Position numbers and translations under genes: made by a program. A stretch of DNA of 42,459 bases, from positions 1 through 42,459 of the forward strand of contig JBLYYQ010000011.1 of NCBI GenBank assembly GCA_048550035.1, read 5' to 3'. Under the pieces are notes generated by a model, which saw only the letters and a program-made list of their open reading frames with translations, was not told the DNA's origin and ran no database searches. The DNA comes from JBLYYQ01 sp048550035. GTDB taxonomy: Bacteria; Nitrospinota_A; UBA7883; JBLYYQ01. Positions 1 to 8,220 of this stretch are shown here, piece by piece. Numbering within the stretch: the first letter of the stretch is position 1; the number at the start of each line of letters is the position of its first letter.

Positions 1-722
1 AGTTGAGCGTTGCTCATTTCAAGCGAAAAAATTGCAATAACCGCTTCAGGCTCTGCGAGTGAGAAATTTTGTGCGATATTTAATGCAAATGCAGTTTTAC
101 CCATTGATGGCCGTCCTGCAATTATTATTAAATCTGACGGCTGCAGTCCTGATGTTTTTTCATCTAAATCTTTGTAGCCTGTTGGAACGCCAGTAATTAA
201 CTCTTTTCGCTCGTAAAGCTGTTCAACAAGCTCGACACCCTGTTTGATTATTGTTGAGATCGGATTAAATGATTTCTTAACCTTGTTTTGTGCAATATCA
301 AATATCATTGATTCTGCTTTATCGATTACATATCCGACATCTTCGCGATCTTCATAGGCAAGTGATGCGACATCATTTGATACTTTAATTAAATTCCGCA
401 ACATTGCTTTGTTATGTATGATTTTGGCATAGATTTGAGCATTTGTAGCAGATGGTGGTGCTAAATTTAGTTCAGCTAGATATGCATCATCTACCGATAC
501 CTTACCTACTTTTTTTAATATATTAGAGAGCGTTAAAAGATCTATCGGTTCATTTTGTTCAAAGAGCTTAAGCATTGCATCATATATAATGCGATGAATT
601 GGTTGATAAAAATCAGATGAGCCTGATAATGTCTCAACTGCCTGCATAATTGCGTCATTATTGATCAATATTGAGCCGAGCAGTGACTGTTCAATCTCTA
701 TATTATGAGGTAATAGCGGCAT
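1..722 (-). CDS. dnaB: Replicative DNA helicase DnaB, N-terminal part (cut by window start)
   Basis: Reading the minus strand from the ATG at 722 gives 240 codons without a stop, and the frame leaves the window. The protein opens MPLLPHNIEIEQSLLGSIL, the usual start of the DnaB N-terminal helical domain that mediates hexamer and primase contacts. A linker and the start of the RecA-like ATPase domain follow, with Walker A GRPSMGKTA near residues 206-214 and then FSLEMSNAQ, the conserved strand after it. The product should be the hexameric ring helicase of the replication fork. The start is supported by family alignment; an upstream in-frame TTG would only add non-conserved residues. It is divergent from rplU. 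In many bacteria dnaB lies beside rplI, but here the rplI operon is about 22 kb away. What is seen is intact, and the C-terminal half is not visible. Confidence 0.95.
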   Translation of the reverse strand, partial: MPLLPHNIEIEQSLLGSILINNDAIMQAVETLSGSSDFYQPIHRIIYDAMLKLFEQNEPIDLLTLSNILKKVGKVSVDDAYLAELNLAPPSATNAQIYAKIIHNKAMLRNLIKVSNDVASLAYEDREDVGYVIDKAESMIFDIAQNKVKKSFNPISTIIKQGVELVEQLYERKELITGVPTGYKDLDEKTSGLQPSDLIIIAGRPSMGKTAFALNIAQNFSLAEPEAVIAIFSLEMSNAQ

Positions 723-987
723 TTTACTCTCTTTGCCGTATGGTTTTTCTACCGCCTGCTGGATTTTCAATTTACCAAAAGAAATAATTTATTGAAGGAA
801 AAAATTTTACCATCTAAACTCTACACATTAGAAAAAAAATTACAAGACCAGTTTAAACTAACGTTTCCTTATAATGTAAGGGTAAATTATAAGGAAAACG
901 ATAAATTTTAAAATTTAGTTGCAAAGAGTCTAAAATTATCTGATAATTATCCATTTATAATTGGCTTGAACTGGAGGTTGTTAAAGT
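723..987. promoter_or_regulatory. Divergent dnaB / rplU intergenic region with palindrome
   Basis: This 265-base AT-rich region has no plausible gene. It separates divergent dnaB and rplU and must hold both promoters. It contains a near-perfect inverted repeat: left arm CGTTTCCTTATAAT at 862-875, right arm ATTATAAGGAAAACG at 886-900, with a 10-base spacer. The arms differ by one extra A/T. No gene ends here, so a terminator role is unlikely and an operator or protein-binding palindrome is more plausible. Each arm carries a TATAAT hexamer, one on each strand. Confidence 0.6.
919..947 (+). promoter_or_regulatory. Sigma-70-type promoter for rplU-rpmA
   Basis: TTGCAA (919-924) and GATAAT (942-947) are separated by 17 bases. 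This matches a housekeeping promoter at 4/6 and 5/6 positions with ideal spacing. Transcription would start near 954, about 34 bases before the rplU ATG. The site lies just downstream of the palindrome at 862-900. Confidence 0.6.
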
Positions 988-1296
988 ATGTTTGCTGTCA
1001 TAAGAAGTGGTGCGAAGCAATATAAGGTAAAGGAAGGCTCTATAATTAAGGTTGAAAAACTAGAAGGTGACGTTGGCAGCGATGTTAATCTTGAGACATT
1101 GTTACTAGCAACTAGCGATTCAGAGATAGAGCTAAATAGTGATAAATTAGGTAATCAACAGGTTAAAGCTACTATTATATCTCAAACTAGAGGTGAGAAA
1201 GTTATAATCTTGAAACATAAAAGGCGTAAAAATTACAAGAAAAAAACAGGTCATCGACAATCATTGACCGAGTTAAAAATTCTTTCATTGCAATAA
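988..1296 (+). CDS. rplU: 50S ribosomal protein bL21
   Basis: This 102-residue protein starts MFAVIRSGAKQYKVKEGS, the standard bL21 N-terminus. Near residues 76-90 it carries the basic KHKRRKNYKKKTGHRQ segment that contacts 23S rRNA. The length matches the family (about 100-105). GGAGG at 973-977 lies 10 bases before the ATG. It is the first gene of the rplU-rpmA pair, conserved across bacteria, and bL27 follows after 33 bases. A clear promoter precedes it at 919-947. It is a component of the large ribosomal subunit. Nothing is unusual. Confidence 0.97.
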   Translation: MFAVIRSGAKQYKVKEGSIIKVEKLEGDVGSDVNLETLLLATSDSEIELNSDKLGNQQVKATIISQTRGEKVIILKHKRRKNYKKKTGHRQSLTELKILSLQ

Positions 1297-1329
1297 TAAC
1301 GTTTAAAGATAAGACGGAAGGTAATCTAA

Positions 1330-1593
1330 ATGGCACATAAAAAAGGGATGGGGGCGACTAGCAACGGTCGCGATACTATAGGTAGACGTCTTGGCGTAAA
1401 ACGTTTCGAAGGTCAGCTAGTAAAAGCAGGGAGTATTTTAGTACGCCAGCGTGGTTCTAGGTTTTTCCCAGGTGAGAATGTTGGTGTTGGCCGCGATTTC
1501 ACACTATTTGCTAAAGCAGATGGGTTAGTCGATTTTTCGACTGGAGGTCTACATAATAAGCGATTTATCAATATAAAGACTCTACCGGAGTAA
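1330..1593 (+). CDS. rpmA: 50S ribosomal protein bL27
   Basis: This 87-residue protein starts MAHKKGMGATSNGRDT, close to the classic bL27 start that reaches toward the peptidyl-transferase centre. The core includes GSILVRQRGSRFFPGENVG, a strongly conserved family segment. It has no N-terminal extension of the kind cleaved by a protease in Firmicutes, which fits a proteobacterium-like host. AAGGTAAT just upstream of the ATG acts as a ribosome-binding site. A hairpin directly after the stop codon (1593-1618) probably ends or attenuates the two-gene transcript before obgE. Confidence 0.97.
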   Translation: MAHKKGMGATSNGRDTIGRRLGVKRFEGQLVKAGSILVRQRGSRFFPGENVGVGRDFTLFAKADGLVDFSTGGLHNKRFINIKTLPE

Positions 1594-1618
1594 AAATTCT
1601 CTTTAATTAGAGAATTTT
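1593..1618 (+). terminator. Hairpin terminator after rpmA
   Basis: A perfect 10-base-pair stem, AAAATTCTCT (1593-1602) with AGAGAATTTT (1609-1618), surrounds a 6-base loop and begins at the rpmA stop codon. The 3' arm ends in four T, followed by a T-rich stretch. It could act on either strand. The stem is AT-rich, so read-through into obgE is possible. Confidence 0.6.
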
Positions 1619-1682
1619 GGTGATCTTTTCTCTTCTTAAATCCGCTTATCTGGTAGCTACGGGAGCTAAGCCTTAAGTTATT

Positions 1683-2711
1683 GTGAAGAAGCAACAAAAG
1701 TTTATCGATGAAGTGACTATTAAAATCTCATCAGGGAAAGGTGGCGATGGTGCTTTATCATTTCGGCGTGAAAAATTTATCCCAAAAGGTGGTCCAGACG
1801 GTGGTGATGGTGGCGATGGTGGTTCTGTAATATTTGTTGCAGAGTCAAACATATCAACATTACTAGATTTCAAATTTCAACCACTCTACAAAGCAGAAGA
1901 TGGCGGATCAGGCCAAAAGCGCTCTTGCAAGGGGAAAGCTGGAGCTGATCTTTACCTTAGAGTGCCAGTCGGCACCGAGATAATTGATATAGAGACAGGA
2001 AGGTTGGTTGCAGACTTAATTCACTCTGGCGATCAATTTGTAAGTGCGACTGGTGGCTTTCATGGATTTGGAAATAAGCGATTCAAATCTTCAACTAACA
2101 GGGCGCCGCGCAAAACAACTAAAGGTAAGGCAGGGGTAGTAAAAGATATCTTATTACGGCTGAAGTTGATCGCTGATGTTGGAATTATAGGTTGCCCGAA
2201 TGCTGGCAAATCGACCCTAATAGCTAATGTAACTGATGCAAAACCTCAAATTGGAGACTATCCATTCACAACTATTACACCAAATTTAGGGATAGTTAAA
2301 ATTAGTCCAGAAAAGAGGCTTACCTTTGCAGATATCCCAGGTCTAATTGATGGTGCGGCTGAAGGGAAAGGGCTCGGGAGCAAGTTCTTAAAACATATTG
2401 AGCGCACAAGAGTTTTAATCCATCTGTTAGATCCGGTCACCTGCAAAACTAATGACGAATTAGTAGATTCATTTAAGGATGTATCTGGCGAGCTAGCAAG
2501 CTTTTCAGCTAAGCTAACGAAATTTCCACAGGTAGTGACATTAAATAAGATAGATAGAATTACTGATAAACGTCTTGACGCAATTAAGAAATTATTTCAA
2601 GATGAGTTAAATATTGAGTTATCATTAATTAGTGCAATTAATAAATTGGGGGTAGATCAGCTAATATTACGGGTAGAAAAGCTACTAGATAGTTATTCTG
2701 ATCAGGAGTAA
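1683..2711 (+). CDS. obgE: GTPase ObgE/CgtA
   Basis: This 342-residue GTPase is involved in late 50S subunit maturation and stress signalling. The glycine-rich Obg fold spans about residues 7-162, with GGDGGDGG near 40-47. The G domain follows: G1 GCPNAGKS (170-177), switch TT (196-197), G3 DIPG (217-220), G4 NKID (288-291) and G5 SAIN (317-320). G1 has Cys where many homologues have Met or Tyr. It ends soon after the G domain, so it lacks the long acidic C-terminus of the 390-residue E. coli protein. The start is GTG at 1683, because an in-frame TAA lies two codons upstream and the conserved region begins at residue 7. The gene order rplU-rpmA-obgE is widely conserved. Confidence 0.96.
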   Translation: MKKQQKFIDEVTIKISSGKGGDGALSFRREKFIPKGGPDGGDGGDGGSVIFVAESNISTLLDFKFQPLYKAEDGGSGQKRSCKGKAGADLYLRVPVGTEIIDIETGRLVADLIHSGDQFVSATGGFHGFGNKRFKSSTNRAPRKTTKGKAGVVKDILLRLKLIADVGIIGCPNAGKSTLIANVTDAKPQIGDYPFTTITPNLGIVKISPEKRLTFADIPGLIDGAAEGKGLGSKFLKHIERTRVLIHLLDPVTCKTNDELVDSFKDVSGELASFSAKLTKFPQVVTLNKIDRITDKRLDAIKKLFQDELNIELSLISAINKLGVDQLILRVEKLLDSYSDQE

Positions 2712-2822
2712 TAGAGCTCAACCAAATCAGTTAGTGACAATTGTGTGTAAATAGTTTTAAATGTAACTCCGATTTTTGTTATAAAAAATTTGGAAAGTTT
2801 ATTAAAAGAGTAGATTTGGATA

Positions 2823-2850
2823 TTGACAATTGCTAGCTAAGTAAGATAAT
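2823..2850 (+). promoter_or_regulatory. Strong sigma-70-type promoter for the nuo operon
   Basis: TTGACA (2823-2828), a perfect -35, and GATAAT (2845-2850) are separated by 16 bases. Predicted initiation near 2857 gives a leader of about 55 bases before nuoF. It is the best consensus match in the 201-base obgE-nuoF gap (2712-2912), which otherwise holds no gene and only a weak AT-rich hairpin around 2771-2796. Confidence 0.65.
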
Positions 2851-2912
2851 CAAGCTATAACTTAATATTTTATATGAGCAATTTAATGTTAGCTCAAAAA
2901 AAAGGTTGAAAG

Positions 2913-4736
2913 ATGGGATTGGAATTAAGTAAACCGAGTATATATATAGGAATGGGGACCTGCGGATTAGCGGCAGGTGCTTTAGCTGTCAAGAAAGCGG
3001 TTGAAGAGCATGCCAGCTCTAACGGCCTTGACATTGACATAGTAGAGACAGCATGTGTCGGTATCTGTTTTGCAGAGCCACTACTCGATATTCACTTACC
3101 AGGCAAGAGTAGAGTAGTATATAAGAATGTCAAACCAACCGATGTTTCAAATATAGTAGGACAACACTTTTCAGAAAAACTTGTATCCAAAAAAGTCTTT
3201 GCGCAATGGAAAAATGGTGAACCTCTCTACGATGGTATCCCTGTTTGGGAAGATGTTGAATTAAACAAGAAACAGGTCAGGTTCGTATTAGCTAATTGTG
3301 GAATAATAGATCCAGATAGCCTTGACGATTATGAACGAGGAGGAGGTTATAGTTCACTTCGGAAAATATTGTTAGATGATGGTGCTACTTCAAAGCTATC
3401 TCCTGCTGAAGTTGTGAAGGTAGTAGAGGATGCGAAGTTACGAGGTAGGGGAGGTGGTGGCTTTGACACAGGATGGAAATGGTCAGAATGTGCAAAGTAT
3501 GATGCTGATGAAAAATTTATACTCTGCAATGCTGATGAAGGCGACCCTGGCGCATTTATGGATCGCGCACTATTAGAAGGCGATCCACACTCTGTTATAG
3601 AAGGGATGATTATTGGCGGATATGCAATAGGTGCAACTTCTGGTTTTATATATTGTAGGGCTGAGTATCCTATCGCTGTTCAACGACTTAGTAAATCTCT
3701 AGCTGATGCAAGGGATCGAGGTTATTTAGGAGATAATATTTTAGGATCTGGCTACTCATTAGATATAACAGTAAAAGAGGGTGCAGGAGCGTTTGTATGT
3801 GGCGAATCGACTGCTCTGCAATACTCCATCGAAGGGAAGCGTGGGATGCCACGTCCGAGACCGCCTCAATCTGTTGAAGCAGGGTTATGGAATAAACCGA
3901 CACTCTTAAATAATGTAGAGACATTCTCCAATGTTCCGAAGATTTTTCAGGTCGGGATTGATAAATATCTCTCACTAGGGAGTGAAAAATCTGGTGGGAC
4001 AAAAATTTTCGCACTATCTGGTGCAGTCAAGAATGCAGGGCTAATAGAAGTTCCGATTGGGATGACATTGCGAGAGGTTATTTATGACGTTGGCGGAGGG
4101 ATACCACGAAAGCGAAAATTTAAATCAGTAGCAATAGGAGGTCCTTCTGGTGGTTGTCTGCCTGATTCTTGTCTAGATTATGAGGTCGACTTTGAAACAT
4201 TAGTAGAGGCAGGTGCTATGATGGGTTCTGGCTCTATGGTTGTCTGTGATGATACGACCTGCATGGTTGAGTTATCCCGTTTCTTCATGGAGTTTTGTGC
4301 TGATGAATCGTGTGGGAAATGTACTCCGTGCCGAGTTGGTAATAGTGTAATGTTAGATATTCTAACTAGGATAACAGAAGGCAAAGGGGAGTTAAGTGAT
4401 CTTGATCTGCTAGAAGAGTATGGTGAATATATAATGAGCATGTCTCTTTGCGGTCTTGGTAAATCATCACCTGCTCCGGCACTATCTGCCTTAAGATTCT
4501 ATCGTGATGAATTTGAAGATCATGTCTTGAACAAAAGGTGTAAGACGAGCAGCTGTATTGCACTTCGTGTTTATGAGGTTGTTCCTGAGGCATGTGTTGG
4601 ATGTGGGGCTTGTATCAAACCTTGTCCGACAGGCGCCATCATGGGTAAGAACAAGGAGATAGTCTATCTTAACAAAGAGCTATGTATTGAATGTGGAGTC
4701 TGCTATGACAAATGTAACTTTAGTGCAATTGACTAG
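2913..4736 (+). CDS. nuoF: NADH-quinone oxidoreductase subunit F (NADH/FMN-binding) with thioredoxin-like N-domain and C-terminal ferredoxin
   Basis: This is the NADH-oxidising subunit of complex I, 607 residues against about 440 for E. coli NuoF. Three parts are visible. Residues 1-100 resemble the thioredoxin-like [2Fe-2S] domain of NuoE/HoxF proteins, but only Cys17, Cys48 and Cys52 of the usual four ligands are present. The NuoF core follows: FMN/NADH glycine loop GRGGGGFDTG near 177-186, NADEGDPGAFMDR near 207-219, an SLBB region, and the N3 cluster cysteines SCGKCTPC near 466-473 with a distal CGLG near 513. The last 48 residues form a two-cluster ferredoxin (CVGCGACIKPCP and CIECGVCYDKC). 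This arrangement resembles NADP-reducing hydrogenase HndC-type subunits and some delta-proteobacterial NuoF. It is first in the operon, before nuoG, and no nuoE is present. Confidence 0.95.
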   Translation: MGLELSKPSIYIGMGTCGLAAGALAVKKAVEEHASSNGLDIDIVETACVGICFAEPLLDIHLPGKSRVVYKNVKPTDVSNIVGQHFSEKLVSKKVFAQWKNGEPLYDGIPVWEDVELNKKQVRFVLANCGIIDPDSLDDYERGGGYSSLRKILLDDGATSKLSPAEVVKVVEDAKLRGRGGGGFDTGWKWSECAKYDADEKFILCNADEGDPGAFMDRALLEGDPHSVIEGMIIGGYAIGATSGFIYCRAEYPIAVQRLSKSLADARDRGYLGDNILGSGYSLDITVKEGAGAFVCGESTALQYSIEGKRGMPRPRPPQSVEAGLWNKPTLLNNVETFSNVPKIFQVGIDKYLSLGSEKSGGTKIFALSGAVKNAGLIEVPIGMTLREVIYDVGGGIPRKRKFKSVAIGGPSGGCLPDSCLDYEVDFETLVEAGAMMGSGSMVVCDDTTCMVELSRFFMEFCADESCGKCTPCRVGNSVMLDILTRITEGKGELSDLDLLEEYGEYIMSMSLCGLGKSSPAPALSALRFYRDEFEDHVLNKRCKTSSCIALRVYEVVPEACVGCGACIKPCPTGAIMGKNKEIVYLNKELCIECGVCYDKCNFSAID

Positions 4737-4751
4737 AAGGTATTATTTGTA

Positions 4752-7295
4752 ATGAATGAAGAGGATAAAGTAACGCTAACTATTGACGGCATAGAGGTGT
4801 CGGTCGATAAAGGCATGAAAATTTATGATGCCGCAAAAGCTGCAGGCGTTTATATACCTGGCCTATGTTATGATCCAAAGATTACTAGATTTGGTGGATG
4901 CAGGTTATGTGTTGTTGATGTAACTATGCGAGGTAGGACAAGGAGCAAGTGGGCATGTTGCGAACCTGTTGCAGATGAAATGAGTGTTGTTACAGTTACA
5001 GATAAAATAACCAAAGACCGTCAGATTATGATGGAATTTTTACTGATGGATCACCCTTTAGACTGTCCTGAATGTCAAGCGTCTGGCGAATGTGGACTAC
5101 AAGATGCTGCTTACTTTTTAGATTTAAAGCAGGGACGATCACCCTTGAAGAGGAAAGATGAACCACTTCTAATTGATAATCCTGTATTAGAGCGTAACTA
5201 CAACCGTTGTATCTTATGTGGGAAATGTGTTGGAGCTTGTCTTGAAGTTCAAGGTAACGGAGCGATTGATTTTCAGAAGCGAGGCTTTGAATCAGAAGTT
5301 GGCACCCCATTTCGTATTCCACTTGAATGTGATTTTTGTGGTCAATGTCTTGCAGTTTGCCCTACCGGATCGTTCCAAGATCATACTGAAAAGAATTTAG
5401 GCAATGCTTGGGAATATAAAAAGACCGAGACTATCTGTCCATACTGTGCTGTTGGCTGCTCGATTCAGGTCAGGAGTAAAGATAATCAGCTAGCAAAGAT
5501 AGACTCAAATGATGATATCGGTATTAACCAAGGTAATCTTTGTGCTAAGGGTAGGTTTGGTCATGACATGATTTACAGTTCTGATCGGGCTACTAGCTGT
5601 AAGATTAAAGGTGCAACGAGTTCTTTTGAATCTACTATCGATATCGCTGCAACATGGATTAAGGAGCTAATTGCAAAACATGGAGCAGACTCAATCGGGC
5701 TACTAGCTGGAGAATATCTAACTAACGAAGATCTTTATCTGATGAATCGCTTTAGCCGAGCTGGATTGGATAGTGGTGCAATCTATACGATCTCTAATAT
5801 ATTAAATAGTAAGTTAGAGTCTGAGTTGTTTGATCAATTTGGTGATCAGTCTGGAATTATATCGTATGACAATATCAAAAGAAGTGACCTATTCCTCTTT
5901 TTTGGATCAGACCCTGAAAAAGAAAATCCTGTTGTAGCTAATATGGTAAGGATGGCGATGCGCGATAATCCGGCCTCCCTTTTGATTGCAGGTAGCCGGA
6001 ATATTCTCTTTAATCCGGCTGAATCTGAGCGTGTAACATATCAGTATGGTTCAGAAAAGCGATTGCTCGTAGAGTTAATAAATCACTTAACAGAGGCAAC
6101 TGGTGAGTATAGCTCTATAAAGCTAAAGGCGAGTTCTGATAAGAGTCAATATGATTCCAACATAGCAAAAAAGATGGCAAAGCTTCTAAAGGCTGCCAGC
6201 TTACCTGTAATAATAGTTGGCAATGAGATCTCTTCTCATCCAGATTCTGTTGAAATTATGAAGCTGCTAACTATATTCGCCAATCTAACAGATGCAAAAC
6301 TAATTCGGTATAAAGAGCGTTGCAACAGTCAAGGAGCAAATGATTTAGGATTAAGTGGATCTTATCTACCAGGTTATGAAAAGTCTGATGATAGCGAAGC
6401 GGTTGCTAAATATTCGAAGGTATGGGGCAATAAGTTTTCACCTAAAGCTCATAAAGTAACCGATCTTTTTAAAGCAATTGAGGCAGGTTATATTAAAGGA
6501 TTAATCTTAGTAGATGACGATCCATCGCTAACATATCCTAACTATAAACTAGCTAAAGAGATGTTAAGTGGCTTAGAGCTTCTTATTGTTGTTTCGCCAT
6601 TTGAGCTTGATATTCCAAGTAAGCGGACTCTCTTTATCCCATCATTAACAGCATTCGAAAAAGATGGTACATTTACCAATAATGAAGGACGAGTTCAACA
6701 GGTTACCGCTGCAATCAAGAATGAGAATAGTGAGATCAAGAGTGAGTGGGAGATATTTTCTAAATTAGGGACTCATTTTTCGCTAGACGAACGATATGTT
6801 GAGAGTCTCGATATTACAAAAGAGATTTCAGAGAATGTGGCAGGCTATGAAAATTTATATTCTGATATTGAAAACTATAGATCAACTTTAGTTACTTATC
6901 CAAAGAGCAGAGAAGATAGACTAGCTAACTTTCGCCTGACAGATAGTACAATAAGCTTGAACGGATCGTTAGAATATAAATATTTAGCCTTAACTGGCAA
7001 TTCACTGTTTCATCTAGGCAAGCTTACAAGGGCAAGTAAAGTCCTAAACGATATTGAACCTTGCAACTATATCGAAATATCGTATGAAGATGCCATTAAT
7101 GAATCGCTTAATCAGGATGATAAAGTTGAAGTGGAGAGTGAATATAGTAAGATTGTGGCCAATGTGAGAATTGATGATAGATCGACACCTGGTATAGTTT
7201 TTATTCCAAAGAACTTTGAAGACCAGCCTAGTTCTAAACTCTCAGGTGGACCTAACATGACAACCAAAGTAAAACTTACAAAAATCATAGAATAA
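4752..7295 (+). CDS. nuoG: NADH-quinone oxidoreductase subunit G with extra ferredoxin clusters
   Basis: This 847-residue electron-wire subunit carries, in order, a plant-type [2Fe-2S] domain (Cys39, 50, 53, 69 or 70), a His-Cys3 cluster (His101, Cys105, 108, 114), a double [4Fe-4S] ferredoxin (Cys153, 156, 159, 163 and Cys193, 196, 199, 203) and an N7-type cluster (Cys229, 232, 236, 264). A molybdopterin-oxidoreductase-like domain follows. The full double ferredoxin is typical of formate dehydrogenase and NADH-hydrogenase subunits and of Geobacter-type NuoG; canonical NuoG keeps only one of these clusters. I see no Cys or Sec at the place of the formate dehydrogenase active site, so the large domain is probably non-catalytic. 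It starts 15 bases after nuoF. Confidence 0.95.
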   Translation: MNEEDKVTLTIDGIEVSVDKGMKIYDAAKAAGVYIPGLCYDPKITRFGGCRLCVVDVTMRGRTRSKWACCEPVADEMSVVTVTDKITKDRQIMMEFLLMDHPLDCPECQASGECGLQDAAYFLDLKQGRSPLKRKDEPLLIDNPVLERNYNRCILCGKCVGACLEVQGNGAIDFQKRGFESEVGTPFRIPLECDFCGQCLAVCPTGSFQDHTEKNLGNAWEYKKTETICPYCAVGCSIQVRSKDNQLAKIDSNDDIGINQGNLCAKGRFGHDMIYSSDRATSCKIKGATSSFESTIDIAATWIKELIAKHGADSIGLLAGEYLTNEDLYLMNRFSRAGLDSGAIYTISNILNSKLESELFDQFGDQSGIISYDNIKRSDLFLFFGSDPEKENPVVANMVRMAMRDNPASLLIAGSRNILFNPAESERVTYQYGSEKRLLVELINHLTEATGEYSSIKLKASSDKSQYDSNIAKKMAKLLKAASLPVIIVGNEISSHPDSVEIMKLLTIFANLTDAKLIRYKERCNSQGANDLGLSGSYLPGYEKSDDSEAVAKYSKVWGNKFSPKAHKVTDLFKAIEAGYIKGLILVDDDPSLTYPNYKLAKEMLSGLELLIVVSPFELDIPSKRTLFIPSLTAFEKDGTFTNNEGRVQQVTAAIKNENSEIKSEWEIFSKLGTHFSLDERYVESLDITKEISENVAGYENLYSDIENYRSTLVTYPKSREDRLANFRLTDSTISLNGSLEYKYLALTGNSLFHLGKLTRASKVLNDIEPCNYIEISYEDAINESLNQDDKVEVESEYSKIVANVRIDDRSTPGIVFIPKNFEDQPSSKLSGGPNMTTKVKLTKIIE

Positions 7296-7302
7296 GGAAA
7301 AT

Positions 7303-7656
7303 ATGGAAGAATATGGAAGTTTACTGATCTTCCTAGTTATAGGATCAATCGTTTCAGTTGGGATGTTGGCATTAGCTGAGCTATTTGGTCCTAAGGTTAT
7401 ATTTAGAGAGAAGTCAGCCCCATTTGAGTGTGGTGAAAATCAGATCGATTCACCGAAGGGCCGATTTTCAATACGGTTCTATCTTGTTGCACTACTATTT
7501 ATAATATTTGATATTGAGGCGGTATTTTTATTTCCTTGGGCAGTAGTATTTAAATCGCTTGGTCTGCTTGGTTTTGTAGAAATGTTGGTTTTTATTATAA
7601 TTCTTGCAATTGGACTTATCTATGTTTGGAAAAAAGGAGCGTTAGAATGGGAGTGA
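7303..7656 (+). CDS. nuoA: NADH-quinone oxidoreductase subunit A
   Basis: This 117-residue membrane protein has three predicted transmembrane helices (about 5-27, 60-80 and 88-109). Between helices 1 and 2 is the conserved loop PFECGENQIDSPKGRFSIRFY, matching the family signature around the NuoA cysteine. FDIEAVFLFPW in helix 2 carries the conserved acidic residues. NuoA sits at the junction between the peripheral arm and the proton-pumping membrane arm. The start ATG at 7303 lies seven bases after nuoG. Its end overlaps the start of nuoB by 10 bases, which suggests translational coupling. Confidence 0.96.
   Translation: MEEYGSLLIFLVIGSIVSVGMLALAELFGPKVIFREKSAPFECGENQIDSPKGRFSIRFYLVALLFIIFDIEAVFLFPWAVVFKSLGLLGFVEMLVFIIILAIGLIYVWKKGALEWE
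7635..7639 (+). promoter_or_regulatory. Ribosome-binding site that fixes the nuoB start
   Basis: AGGAG at 7635-7639 lies 7 bases before the ATG at 7647, inside the end of nuoA. It favours that ATG over the longer in-frame TTG at 7626. Confidence 0.7.
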
Positions 7657-8216
7657 TCAAGCAAGCGGATAATAAATCAGAATTGAGCTTACTAGATGAG
7701 TCAGTGGTAGTTTCAAGAGCAGATTCAATAATAGCATGGGGTCGAAAGTTTTCATTCTTCCTTTATCCATTTGTGACAGCATGTTGTGGGATGGAGTTTA
7801 TGAGTGTTGCAGGTCCACGTTATGATTTAGATCGATTTGGCGCTGCACTACCTCGGTTTTCACCTAGGCAGGCAGATCTATTGATGGTAGTCGGGACTAT
7901 AACGCATAAGCAAGCTCCAATTTTGGTTAAGGTCTATAATCAGATGACAGAACCAAAATGGGTATTAGCGTTTGGTGCGTGTGTTGTTTCTGGAGGGATG
8001 TATAATAATTACTCTACAGTTCAAGGGATAGATACATTGATACCTGTTGATGTCTATCTGCCAGGTTGCCCACCACGTCCTGAAATGGTTATCGATGCGA
8101 TTATAAAACTTCAAAACAAGGTTGCGAGCACTCCAGATCAGGCGGGGCTTTCAAGTGGTGTATCATTTTTAGGCGAAGCCGATGATAGATTAGTCGATGG
8201 GAAGGGTGGAAGATAG
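7647..8216 (+). CDS. nuoB: NADH-quinone oxidoreductase subunit B (N2 cluster)
   Basis: This 189-residue protein binds cluster N2, the last [4Fe-4S] cluster before quinone. Ligands are visible: tandem Cys46-Cys47 in TACCGMEF, Cys112 in FGACVVSGG, and Cys141 in LPGCPPRPE. All are at family spacing. RYDLDRFG and the PEMVIDAI helix are also typical. I place the start at ATG 7647 because of the AGGAG at 7635-7639; an in-frame TTG at 7626 would add seven residues. It overlaps nuoA upstream. The C-terminal tail beyond residue 160 (SSGVSFLGEADDRLVDGKGGR) is hydrophilic and poorly conserved. Confidence 0.97.
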   Translation: MGVIKQADNKSELSLLDESVVVSRADSIIAWGRKFSFFLYPFVTACCGMEFMSVAGPRYDLDRFGAALPRFSPRQADLLMVVGTITHKQAPILVKVYNQMTEPKWVLAFGACVVSGGMYNNYSTVQGIDTLIPVDVYLPGCPPRPEMVIDAIIKLQNKVASTPDQAGLSSGVSFLGEADDRLVDGKGGR

Positions 8217-8220
8217 TATT

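Noticed and set aside
1413..1873. Minus-strand open frames opposite rpmA and obgE
   Set aside because: They are shadows of conserved genes. The proline-rich translation of the second mirrors the glycine-rich Obg fold.
3688..4014. Open frame of 108 codons on the minus strand inside nuoF
   Set aside because: It is wholly antisense to a well-conserved gene, has no ribosome-binding site and shows no domain pattern. The frame is open by chance.
4752..7295. Considered calling this gene a formate dehydrogenase alpha subunit
   Set aside because: No Cys or Sec is found at the active-site position, and the gene sits in a complete nuo operon, so NuoG fits better.
8197..8220. ATG 8197 as the nuoC start
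   Set aside because: It has no Shine-Dalgarno. The GTG at 8221 has GGTGGAAG upstream and lies just after the nuoB stop. It remains a possible alternative.
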